Assembly: GCA_937899935.1 (NCBI GenBank)
Contig: CALCOW010000163.1
Span: 1 to 6,995 of the forward strand
DNA length: 6,995 nucleotides
DNA from: an uncultured Phycisphaerae bacterium
GTDB lineage: Bacteria; Planctomycetota; Phycisphaerae; Phycisphaerales; SM1A02
Reading direction: 5' to 3'
The notes under the pieces are model-generated. The model ran no database searches. It saw only the letters and a program-made list of their open reading frames with translations, and was not told the origin of the DNA. This document shows, piece after piece, positions 1 to 6,763 of the stretch. The translations under genes and the position numbers were made by a program. Numbering within the stretch: position 1 is the stretch's first letter; every line of letters begins with the position of its first letter.

Positions 1-2610
1 CTCAGTGCGCAAACGAGGCTTCACAATTCGATCACGGTGAACGACTAATCGTCGACCAAAGACAAAGGCCTCCAAGAGCCGTCCGAACTGTGGCGACTCC
101 GTTGCGCGCACCGCACTCTCCATGGCATCCGCAGTCAACGGTATAAGTCCGAGCTGAAAAGCGCTGCCCAACAAAACAAGATCTGTCAGACGATCGGTCA
201 AGAACCAGCTGCGCCCGAGCGATGCCACATCTTCAAGCAGACGGATATCGGTCCGAGCAGTCTCACTCAGCCAGCTCTCCAGAGCGCCCAGGTAGGGCGC
301 CCTGTGATCTGCATCAAATTCACCTGTATTGGCAACGACATAAGTGTGATCACAACTGGCCACTCGAAGAGAACGATCTGGCGCGATCGCTCGAGCAGTT
401 TCAATTGGATCAAGACCAAGTAGGAGATCGGCATCTCCGAAGGGCGTGGTGGCAGGATCAAGGATGCCATCATTACGAGGCCGTGAGAAAATCAGCTGCG
501 CCCAAGCTCGACGGCCGGCGCCAATCGGGCTGGGTTCATATCGAACACCAACGGCATAGCCCATTTCATGGGCCGCCTGACAGAGTATCTGGGCGATCAA
601 TCCCGGCGGATCACCTCGATAGCCTGCAAGATGAATGCGCCAATGAGGACTTTTGCTGTGCACGGGTGTGGGTGTTGGCAGTCGCTCTGATCCCAGCTCG
701 CGCAACCGATGAACCGGTGGTCTGATACGGATTACTTCAACTTGTTCAAGGAGTGGTCGAATGCGTGTGCGAAAGGTTGCACGATGGCCAGCGGGCACCG
801 CTTGGGCAGAGAAAACAGAGGCCAAGGGCTCGATGGTGTCCGGATGCTCTCGTTCGCTGGTGACGGTGGCGCGGCGTGCCCGAATGCGACATGACTCTTC
901 AGCTGCCTGTCGAAGTCTCTGCAAGGGTTGAAAGCCGCGCTCATCAATCTCGACCAACATTTGTTCAATGCGACGTACATCAAAGCGAGGCGGCGGGCCA
1001 TCTCGGATAATGAGCACGGTCAGGTGACTGCCAAGTAGCCCCTCTGAGATCATTTCAGTTAACGCGGCAGCATCATCTAAGTTGCCGACAAGGACCTTGG
1101 TTTCTTCGGTCGCCTTTGCAGGCACGAGCGCATTGGCAAAGCGTTCAAGATCAAGCTGGCCGGATGACTCTAGAATTAGCATGACGCAATTGCGATCAGC
1201 AAGAGCGGCTTGTGGCACGGCACCCGTACCATGTCGTACGAATGATTCGTGGGACCATCGCTCAATAAAAGCAGCCTGCTGCCGATCGCCCTGGTTCAGA
1301 TTCCCATCGATCACCAGCCCCGTGGGCAATGCTGTTGGATCAATCTCGCCAGGACGTTCGATGAGCAACTGGAATGCTGAAATGACAAGAGATTCAATGG
1401 CGGTCCATGCAGCTTCGGCGCCGACAATTTCGCCACGTGGAGGCAGTGATGCCCTTGGTTCGAGTGTGGTGGGTGTGAGGTGATGCTTTACTTGGCGACT
1501 CGGTCCAATCTCATGCAAGAGGTGATCAATTGACCTGGCGAGCAATGAGGGATGCGCCACATCATCTGGAGCAATTCGACGGGTGACCCCATCGCGATCG
1601 AGTGGGAGCGTTCGGCCCCAGATCAGACCTGGCTTACTTCCTTGAGCACGTAGTGATTCAGCGGCGTCGATAATGGTCTCCATGACACACCCAGGTCGCG
1701 GCTCAAGCACGATGATTTGCTGACATCGGGTGAGGATGCGGCCAATCGCTGGCAGGTCAATCGGATCGATCAGTCCTAACTGCAAAATGGGCACGCGCCC
1801 GGTGAGATTGAAAATCTCAACAAGGTAGTCAAGCGATGGATCAGCCACACCAACGGTGATGAATCCGACATTCGCCAATTCACCTGGGCTCGGCAAAGCC
1901 GAGGCACTATTAATTTCCAGGCGTCTGGCAACGCGCATTAACCCGCCGCCCTCTTGTCCGCGCCAGCGACGCCGACGTTCGTGTTGCCTTAAGACCTCTG
2001 GTTCATCCCCACGATTCGGTCGACCTTCTACCGAAGCACCAGAGTGAACCAGTGAGGAGTGACAGATAATGCTCACCACTTGTTTGCCAGCTCGACTCAG
2101 TCGCAAAGCAAATTCAATCGAATCCCGCAACTGAGGAAGATCGCCCGGCTCCAGGCATGGAATGCCAAAACGACGCGCTGTTTGACGCGGGCACAGTCGC
2201 GGTTCACTACGATGATCATCTTCAAGCAGCAAGACCAGCACACCTTGCGAAGCAAGGGTTGTCTTTCCAATTCGCTCAAGCTCATCCCAAGCTGTAGACA
2301 GCTGAGAATTGGGCACCGAGGTAAGCACATTCCGGCCAGCGAGTGTTTCATTCCAAGCCAAATGTACCGCTCGAGCTGCATCCGGAGCTACCAGCACTTC
2401 TATGTCATGTTGTTGGAGAATACTGCGCGTTGATGGCTCTTCTGTAACAGAGACCAAATCGGCGGCGCCAATTCTTGGTGCGGTGACCAGCGAAATCGGT
2501 GGCTCACATTCCAATGCACTCTTCAGAATCATCTGTGCATAGGTGAGATACACCAGTCCACTGCCCGTATTCAAGGCATCCGACGTTTGTCTGTTTGATG
2601 CAGTTTCCAC
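1..2610 (-). CDS. Degenerate indolepyruvate/2-oxoacid:ferredoxin oxidoreductase-like fusion protein (IorA-IorB-like), 3' end missing
   Basis: One frame stays open for 870 codons from a GTG at 2610 to the left edge, so the C-terminus lies outside. I chose this GTG because AAGGG lies about 11 bases upstream and no ATG occurs in frame until about codon 25. The layout follows fused IOR enzymes, which oxidise aryl-pyruvates with TPP and pass electrons to ferredoxin. Residues about 10-190 resemble the IorA pyrimidine domain (VLVLLLEDDH near 122, then IPCLEPGD). Residues about 250-345 resemble the linking domain (FITVGVADPSLDYL, then LPLDRDGV). Residues about 380-530 occupy the place of the TPP domain (NCVMLILESSG near 473). 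Residues about 655-860 resemble the IorB/gamma domain (AGYRGDPPG, then LLLGLDPIE). The expected CPGCPHR, GDS and DNST motifs and the ferredoxin cysteines are not seen, so ordinary catalysis is doubtful. A P/T-rich linker (LPTPTPVHSKSP) precedes the gamma part. The family layout is fairly clear; the function is unknown. Confidence 0.72.
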   Translation of the reverse strand, partial: METASNRQTSDALNTGSGLVYLTYAQMILKSALECEPPISLVTAPRIGAADLVSVTEEPSTRSILQQHDIEVLVAPDAARAVHLAWNETLAGRNVLTSVPNSQLSTAWDELERIGKTTLASQGVLVLLLEDDHRSEPRLCPRQTARRFGIPCLEPGDLPQLRDSIEFALRLSRAGKQVVSIICHSSLVHSGASVEGRPNRGDEPEVLRQHERRRRWRGQEGGGLMRVARRLEINSASALPSPGELANVGFITVGVADPSLDYLVEIFNLTGRVPILQLGLIDPIDLPAIGRILTRCQQIIVLEPRPGCVMETIIDAAESLRAQGSKPGLIWGRTLPLDRDGVTRRIAPDDVAHPSLLARSIDHLLHEIGPSRQVKHHLTPTTLEPRASLPPRGEIVGAEAAWTAIESLVISAFQLLIERPGEIDPTALPTGLVIDGNLNQGDRQQAAFIERWSHESFVRHGTGAVPQAALADRNCVMLILESSGQLDLERFANALVPAKATEETKVLVGNLDDAAALTEMISEGLLGSHLTVLIIRDGPPPRFDVRRIEQMLVEIDERGFQPLQRLRQAAEESCRIRARRATVTSEREHPDTIEPLASVFSAQAVPAGHRATFRTRIRPLLEQVEVIRIRPPVHRLRELGSERLPTPTPVHSKSPHWRIHLAGYRGDPPGLIAQILCQAAHEMGYAVGVRYEPSPIGAGRRAWAQLIFSRPRNDGILDPATTPFGDADLLLGLDPIETARAIAPDRSLRVASCDHTYVVANTGEFDADHRAPYLGALESWLSETARTDIRLLEDVASLGRSWFLTDRLTDLVLLGSAFQLGLIPLTADAMESAVRATESPQFGRLLEAFVFGRRLVVHRDRIVKPRLRTE

Positions 2611-2624
2611 ACGGCGACCATCCC

Positions 2625-3518
2625 TTATGCGGAGGGCGACGTCAACTTTTCTTCCAATATCAGGTCGATCGCCTGGGCAACACCATCGGCATCGCAAGAG
2701 GCTGTGACATAGTCCGAAGCAGCTTGTACATGCTGCTCAGCATTGCCCATAGCGACCCCTAGGCCAGCATTTTTGAGCAGTTCGATGTCATTGAGCCCAT
2801 CCCCTATGGCAGCAATTTGTGAGCGGTTCCAAGATCGCCTGAGCATCACATGCTCAAGCATTCTCCATTTAGTGACACCCTTCGAAAACACTTCCAAGAG
2901 TTGTGTCGAGCCTTGGCCTTCGCCCAGACCTTTTTGATCGACTTCTGGGGTCACGGCCGACCAGAAGAGAATCTCAAATTCATCCGAATAATGCCTGCGC
3001 AAACCATCAACGACTCCGACCAAATTGGTATTGGCAGAGATGGCGCCAACTCGGATGGAGTCACCTTGATGGGGATCGTCGTCAAGGGAAGTAACATGCT
3101 CGCAAGTCGTAGGAAGATGATCAAACCACCATTCAGTCACAGGATCAAGCGGGGCCTCGCCAACGGCCAAGTAGTCATAACCAACGGCAGCCTTATCCTT
3201 CAGAATAAGAACCTTGTGGCATGCTTGGATCAAGGGTTCTGAAATGCATCGAACTTCTGCAGGGGATAAAACAAAACGCTCTAACGTTTGGCCCTCTCCA
3301 TTGCTCAGCAATGCCCCCCCTGCTCCAATGATCAAATCATTGTGCTGAATCGCTTCCACCGCATGCGTTGACTCAGATGGCGTTCGCCCGGTGGCAACAA
3401 TGACCTCAAGGCCCGCTTGACGAGCTCGCTGGATCGCTTGGCGATTGCGCCGAGAAATAGCCGAATCAGGTCCCATCAAGGTGCCATCCAGATCGACCAC
3501 CAGCGCTCGAAAGTCCAT
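2625..3518 (-). CDS. Cof-type HAD-IIB family phosphatase
   Basis: This is a haloacid-dehalogenase-superfamily hydrolase of about 297 residues, the usual length for the Cof/HAD-IIB group, which removes phosphate from sugar phosphates, nucleotides or similar small cytoplasmic substrates. All four HAD motifs are present: VDLDGTL (nucleophile Asp9, acid/base Asp11), ATGR with Thr43, Lys217 in GVTKW, and GDGLND (Asp240, Asp244) followed by GLGVAMGNA. The cap domain lies between motifs II and III, as in type IIB. I prefer the ATG at 3518, which has a weak GGGA five bases upstream and begins directly before the core strand. An ATG at 3524 and a TTG at 3545 (GAGG four bases upstream) are alternatives. 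The stop is followed after about 14 bases by the start of the IOR-like gene, so the two are probably co-transcribed. The substrate cannot be read from the sequence. Confidence 0.93.
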   Translation of the reverse strand: MDFRALVVDLDGTLMGPDSAISRRNRQAIQRARQAGLEVIVATGRTPSESTHAVEAIQHNDLIIGAGGALLSNGEGQTLERFVLSPAEVRCISEPLIQACHKVLILKDKAAVGYDYLAVGEAPLDPVTEWWFDHLPTTCEHVTSLDDDPHQGDSIRVGAISANTNLVGVVDGLRRHYSDEFEILFWSAVTPEVDQKGLGEGQGSTQLLEVFSKGVTKWRMLEHVMLRRSWNRSQIAAIGDGLNDIELLKNAGLGVAMGNAEQHVQAASDYVTASCDADGVAQAIDLILEEKLTSPSA

Positions 3519-3605
3519 TCCCATCCCATGAAAGTAAGGTGACAAGCAGCCTCAAGCAAGTCGGTTTGCCCACGCCTCCCCGCCAGCTTAATCTAGTGGT
3601 GTGCA
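3519..3605. promoter_or_regulatory. Divergent intergenic promoter region
   Basis: This short spacer separates the HAD gene (minus) from the phosphotransferase gene (plus) and must carry their promoters if each is transcribed from here. On the plus strand TTGCCC (3566-3571), a 17-base gap and TAATCT (3589-3594) make a weak sigma-70-like match. It would place the RNA start only a few bases before the GTG at 3606. On the minus strand TTGCTT and TACTTT, about 17 bases apart, are an even weaker match just before the ATG at 3518. Both assignments are inferred from weak consensus matches. Confidence 0.35.
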
Positions 3606-4586
3606 GTGCGACCAAAGCCCAAAGGGCGACCATCTTTGAGCGGGCCAGCGTCTAGCGATCAGCGCGCGCTTGCCAGTTCGCTGGAACCGGCATTGCATAA
3701 AGTGCTGCACGGCAAACTCAAACCAATCCATTGGTTTAAGGCCGATTGGCAGCGTGGAGGCGCCGCCACAGGCAAGAGTGTCTATGAAGATGAGAGTGGA
3801 ACGCACCAAGTTGTCATCAAGCTTCCGATTGGTCCCCAAGAACTCATATGGACGCGTCGTTTACAAGAATCGTCTGAAGAATTGGTTGTGCCACGACTCT
3901 TTGCATCAGGAAGCGAATTAGGTGGATACGACCTTGCTTGGCTGGTCATGGAGTGCCTGCCTACCGGACCGCTCGCGCTGCGATGGCATGAGAACCATGT
4001 GCAACGCATCGCTGCTGCAGCAGCTAAATTCTACGCCTCTGCGGCTGCCTTTAAGGTCAATCAAGACCCTAAACGCGAGCCATGGGAGCAGTTGATCAGT
4101 GATGCACAGAAATCTGTGAAGGTCAATCATATTGCTGACCACAAACGCTGGGCAGCTGCACTGAAGACACTCAAGCGCCGTTCCCAGCCATTGGTCGAAC
4201 AGTGGCGGGCACGCAGAGCAGATCAATGGCTGCATGGCGACTTACATATGGCCAATGCAATGACGCGCGGGGAATTCACCAAGGGGTCGGTCGTTCTGAT
4301 TGATCTTGCTGAGGTGCACGTGGGCCATTGGCTGGAAGATGCGGTCTACCTAGAACGCCAGTTTTGGGCGATTCCAGAAAGAATGAAGCAGGCACGACCG
4401 GTGCGGGCTATCGCCACGGCTCGCCGACGCCTTGGGCTCGAAGTTGAAACCCAATTTGGGCAACTGGCCATGGTGCGTCGGGCCCTGCTGGCGGGTTCTG
4501 CCCCTGCATTTATGAAGTCTGAGGGCCCCCCTCGATATCTCGCCGCCTGCCTGATTCGCCTGGAGTCAGCGCTGGCCTCGCTATAG
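3606..4586 (+). CDS. APH/choline kinase-type phosphotransferase family protein
   Basis: This protein of 326 residues belongs to the aminoglycoside phosphotransferase/choline kinase fold (protein-kinase-like), a cytoplasmic family that moves phosphate from ATP to a small hydroxylated molecule. The C-lobe shows the Brenner-type motif HGDLHMAN (210-217, catalytic Asp212, Asn217). It is followed by the metal-binding segment VLIDLAEV (Asp233) and HWLEDAVYLE (Asp245). In the N-lobe, VVIKLPIG offers Lys72 as the likely ATP-binding lysine, and WLVMECLP (112-119) fits the hinge. The start is the first possible in-frame codon after a TAG at 3594; it is GTG with no clear Shine-Dalgarno sequence. The first 35 or so residues are a basic, low-complexity lead-in. 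The real substrate is unknown: the family includes homoserine, choline, fructosamine and aminoglycoside kinases, and nothing nearby points to antibiotic resistance. Confidence 0.85.
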   Translation: MRPKPKGRPSLSGPASSDQRALASSLEPALHKVLHGKLKPIHWFKADWQRGGAATGKSVYEDESGTHQVVIKLPIGPQELIWTRRLQESSEELVVPRLFASGSELGGYDLAWLVMECLPTGPLALRWHENHVQRIAAAAAKFYASAAAFKVNQDPKREPWEQLISDAQKSVKVNHIADHKRWAAALKTLKRRSQPLVEQWRARRADQWLHGDLHMANAMTRGEFTKGSVVLIDLAEVHVGHWLEDAVYLERQFWAIPERMKQARPVRAIATARRRLGLEVETQFGQLAMVRRALLAGSAPAFMKSEGPPRYLAACLIRLESALASL

Positions 4587-4666
4587 ATTTGGGCCGAATC
4601 CCCTTGTGATATGTCTCTTGGATTGCCGCAGCCCGATGCCGGGGATACCATCGCCCTCTTGTAGTG

Positions 4667-4697
4667 CAATGCCAAGCCTGACGAGGGGCTTGGATTG
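4667..4697 (+). terminator. Bulged stem-loop, possible terminator
   Basis: The left arm CAAT-(G)-CCAAGCC (4667-4678) pairs with the right arm GGCTTGGATTG (4687-4697): eleven base pairs with one bulged G and an eight-base loop. The sequence after it (GCTTTATATTCTT) is T-rich but not a clean T-run, so it is at best a weak rho-independent terminator for the phosphotransferase gene. It could also be a structured leader of the downstream gene. Confidence 0.4.
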
Positions 4698-4707
4698 GCT
4701 TTATATT
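4678..4707 (+). promoter_or_regulatory. Possible sigma-70-like promoter for the TPR-protein/rluD-like unit
   Basis: CTGACG (4678-4683; four of six to TTGACA) and TATATT (4702-4707; five of six to TATAAT) are 18 bases apart and lie about 60 bases before the ATG at 4770. The -35 element would sit at the end of the left arm and in the loop of the hairpin at 4667-4697. The assignment is by consensus only. Confidence 0.3.
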
Positions 4708-4769
4708 CTTGAGGCGACAAAGCTAAAACCGATTGCATATTTCTACGTAAGGAAGCGACAGAGAAGCCT

Positions 4770-5510
4770 ATGGACCGCGACAGACTGAAAGACATCCACC
4801 AGAGTGACCTAAGCGAAAGTCGCGTCAATGAAGACTTTGTGGTCTGGATGAAGACCAAGGGCCCCTTCTGGCTGCTCTTCTGCCTCATTCTTATATTCGC
4901 ATTTCTGTTTTGGACGCGCTATCAACAGGGCCAAGCAGTGTATGTCCGTGATGCCTGGGTCAACTTAGAGCAAGCCACACTGCCTGAGTCGCTGCTTGAT
5001 GTCGCACAGCAGTATCCAGATGTGGGTGCCGTATCGGATCTCGCACGACTACGAGCAGCACAAAGGTACCTGGCCAGCGTCAATGCAAATCGAAATTTCA
5101 ACCACACCCCCGAAGACCCTCAGATTCTGACCGCCCAACAGCGAGAGATATATTTAGCTGATGCAACAAGATTGTTTCGCTCTATTGTCAATGAGCCCGA
5201 CACAGAACTTGATCGCACACTGATCATCATCAATGCCATATCAGGTTTAGCAGCGATCGCAGAAATAGAGATGGATTTTCCAAAAGCGGTATCGCTCTAC
5301 GAGGAAGCAGCGACATTGGCGGCGCCCAACTACCCTTTGCTGTCCCAACGACTCACCGCTCGTGCTCAGAGTGATGTTACCGAAGACATCACACTGCCTG
5401 CTCCAGTTGAACCTGAACCTGCAGCAACCGCGGACGATGGCGCACCCTTGACGGTGGATGAAACCCTTCAAGAACTGATGAATGCCCCCGACACCAGTGG
5501 CTCTGAGTAA
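4770..5510 (+). CDS. Single-pass membrane protein with TPR/YfgM-like domain
   Basis: This protein has 246 residues. Residues 1-30 are charged and probably cytoplasmic. Residues 32-49 (GPFWLLFCLILIFAFLFW is the core) form one strong membrane helix ending in TRYQQ. The rest should lie outside the membrane, with no signal-peptidase site, so it is a signal-anchor protein. Helical segments follow: AWVNLEQATLPESLLDVAQQ, LARLRAAQRYLA (92-103), YLADATRLFRSIV (128-140) and INAISGLAAIAE...FPKAVSLYEEA (154-180). The last is a good tetratricopeptide-type helix pair. This layout resembles YfgM, the SecYEG-associated TPR protein, but similarity is general and no orthology is claimed. The tail (about 204-246) is acidic and rich in Pro/Ala and probably disordered. 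The next gene starts about 57 bases after the stop on the same strand, so the two may be co-transcribed. The precise role is unknown. Confidence 0.85.
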   Translation: MDRDRLKDIHQSDLSESRVNEDFVVWMKTKGPFWLLFCLILIFAFLFWTRYQQGQAVYVRDAWVNLEQATLPESLLDVAQQYPDVGAVSDLARLRAAQRYLASVNANRNFNHTPEDPQILTAQQREIYLADATRLFRSIVNEPDTELDRTLIIINAISGLAAIAEIEMDFPKAVSLYEEAATLAAPNYPLLSQRLTARAQSDVTEDITLPAPVEPEPAATADDGAPLTVDETLQELMNAPDTSGSE

Positions 5511-5549
5511 TACGATCACCTGATACCTCTAGAGAACACAGCCGGCCAT

Positions 5550-5555
5550 GGAGGG
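5550..5555 (+). promoter_or_regulatory. Strong Shine-Dalgarno sequence (GGAGGG) deciding the rluD-like start
   Basis: GGAGGG is the best ribosome binding site of the window. Its distance to the GTG at 5567 (11 bases) is acceptable, whereas the TTG at 5558 is too near and the ATG at 5582 rather far. It sits inside a 13-codon reading frame (ATG 5548 to TGA 5589) that overlaps the beginning of the gene. Confidence 0.55.
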
Positions 5556-5566
5556 TATTGGTTGGC

Positions 5567-6751
5567 GTGTTGGTCCCACCGATGGATGATCAACCACCAC
5601 AACCGACGAAACGTGATCAGAAAAAGCAGATCATCGCTCCTGGTGGGCAGGTCGACCGAGATCGCCTACAGAAGCTCTGGGAAGACTCTGCTGGTGATGA
5701 AGACCAGCCCCCGATGGTGACTTTTGTTCTGCAACGTGATCTTGCCAAGAGGCTTGATCGATATCTGGTTGATCGCATTCCATTTCTAAGTCGCACGAGT
5801 TTACAGCGTTTGATTTCCGAACAAGCCGTCACGGTCAATGGGCGTGTCCCCAAAGCCTCAACGCGCCTTCGTCGTGGCGACACGGTCATCGCTCAGCTCC
5901 CACCTCCTCCAAGCAAGGACATTCCACCCGAGCAGATGGACCTTGCCATTCTGTTTGAAGATGAAGACCTTATCGTCCTCAACAAAAGAGATGACATTAT
6001 TGTTCATCCAGCTCGAGGCAATCGTAGCGGCACCATGATCAATGGCCTGGCATGGCACTTCAACAGCCAGGGCGGCCAACTGTCTCCGATTGGCGAGTCG
6101 CTGGCAAGACCAGGCGTGGTTCATCGACTGGATCGCCATACCACCGGCGCGATCGTTTTTGCAAAGAGCGAAGAGGCGCACTGGCAACTAGGAAAACAAT
6201 TCGAACATCGCAAGACAGACAAGCGGTACTTGGCCGTTGTACACGGACGAATGGAGCCACATGCTGATGTCATTGATCTGCCTTTAGGACGCCATCCCAC
6301 CGTACGAGATCGCTATGCCGTACGCTGGGATAAAACCGGCAAAGCTTCGGTCACCATTTATCGTGTTCGCGAGATATATGCAGAGTTTTCTCTAGTCGAA
6401 CTTGAGCTCAAAACCGGACGCACCCACCAGATTCGAGTACACCTGTCACACATCGGCCATCCGATTGTTGGTGATGACATCTATGGTGGCCGCCATCTGT
6501 TGGTTTCTGATGTCGCCCATGAAATGACCTCCACAAAAGAGGCCGCAACTCCGTTGATGCGTAGACAAGCTCTTCATGCAGCGTCATTGGGCTTCACTCA
6601 TCCAATCTCTCAGAAGTTTGCAACGCACCTCGCACCATTGCCAAATGATTTTGCACAGCTTGTTCACATGCTACGAAAGCACCGCTACGAATCCGCGCCA
6701 AAAGTCTCGGGCACCACACTGGACCTTGATCCATTCTTGCCCACAAGCTAA
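5567..6751 (+). CDS. RluD-family pseudouridine synthase (S4 domain plus catalytic domain)
   Basis: The protein (about 394 residues from this start) belongs to the RluA/RluD family, which converts uridine to pseudouridine in RNA; RluD acts on helix 69 of 23S rRNA. An S4 RNA-binding domain (about residues 60-110: RLDRYLVDRIP, LSRTSLQRLI, VTVNGRVPK) is followed by the catalytic domain. The signature HRLDRHTTG (186-194) carries the catalytic Asp189, and YLAVVHG, GRTHQIRVHL and GDDIYGG follow in the expected order. The start is uncertain. GGAGGG at 5550-5555 stands 11 bases before the GTG at 5567, only two before a TTG at 5558, and 26 before an ATG at 5582. The polar N-terminal stretch before S4 (about 50 residues) and the tail after the RQALHA motif make it longer than E. 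coli RluD (326). RluD-like is the best subfamily match, but RluA/RluC relatives cannot be fully excluded. Confidence 0.94.
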   Translation: MLVPPMDDQPPQPTKRDQKKQIIAPGGQVDRDRLQKLWEDSAGDEDQPPMVTFVLQRDLAKRLDRYLVDRIPFLSRTSLQRLISEQAVTVNGRVPKASTRLRRGDTVIAQLPPPPSKDIPPEQMDLAILFEDEDLIVLNKRDDIIVHPARGNRSGTMINGLAWHFNSQGGQLSPIGESLARPGVVHRLDRHTTGAIVFAKSEEAHWQLGKQFEHRKTDKRYLAVVHGRMEPHADVIDLPLGRHPTVRDRYAVRWDKTGKASVTIYRVREIYAEFSLVELELKTGRTHQIRVHLSHIGHPIVGDDIYGGRHLLVSDVAHEMTSTKEAATPLMRRQALHAASLGFTHPISQKFATHLAPLPNDFAQLVHMLRKHRYESAPKVSGTTLDLDPFLPTS

Positions 6752-6763
6752 CTATCAAGTTAC

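Larger units (their letters stand above)
4587..4769. other. Intergenic region between the phosphotransferase and the membrane TPR protein genes
   Basis: This 183-base gap is the largest non-coding stretch in the window. Directly at the stop codon of the preceding gene lies a small imperfect palindrome (GATTT-GGGCC-GAATC, 4586-4600, five-pair stem). Further on come a stronger bulged hairpin (4667-4697) and a possible promoter (4678-4707). Just before the ATG at 4770 there are two purine-rich stretches, AAGGAAG (4749-4755) and GAGAAG (4761-4766), either of which may act as ribosome binding site, though the spacings (14 and 3 bases) are not ideal. No small gene is convincing here. Confidence 0.5.

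Noticed and set aside
383..390. GCGATCGC octamer, also near 5253
   Set aside because: It resembles the cyanobacterial HIP1 palindrome, but two copies in about 7 kb of GATC-rich coding sequence is not an unusual density and nothing else points to cyanobacteria.
222..725. 167-codon plus-strand reading frame
   Set aside because: It lies entirely opposite the long IOR-like frame, has a protein composition rich in His/Arg/Gln with no recognisable domain, and no ribosome binding site. It is a shadow.
1082..1483. 133-codon plus-strand reading frame and others up to 2542
   Set aside because: All are antisense to the continuous minus-strand frame, which shows domain similarity and codon regularity. 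Their products are low-complexity Ser/Arg-rich.
2850..3242. 130-codon plus-strand frame inside the HAD gene
   Set aside because: Antisense to a gene with all four HAD motifs in the expected order; no domain seen.
3606..4586. Phosphotransferase as an aminoglycoside resistance gene
   Set aside because: The APH fold is clear, but there is no mobile element, no resistance context and no close resemblance I can recognise to a known resistance enzyme.
4346..4888. 180-codon minus-strand frame spanning the intergenic gap
   Set aside because: It overlaps the C-terminus of the phosphotransferase and the membrane helix of the TPR protein antisense. Its product is Ser/Arg-rich with no domain, as expected of a shadow.
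6749..6762. TAACT-ATCA-AGTTA inverted repeat between the convergent stops
   Set aside because: A five-pair, A+T-rich stem with no T-run on either side is too weak to call a bidirectional terminator.
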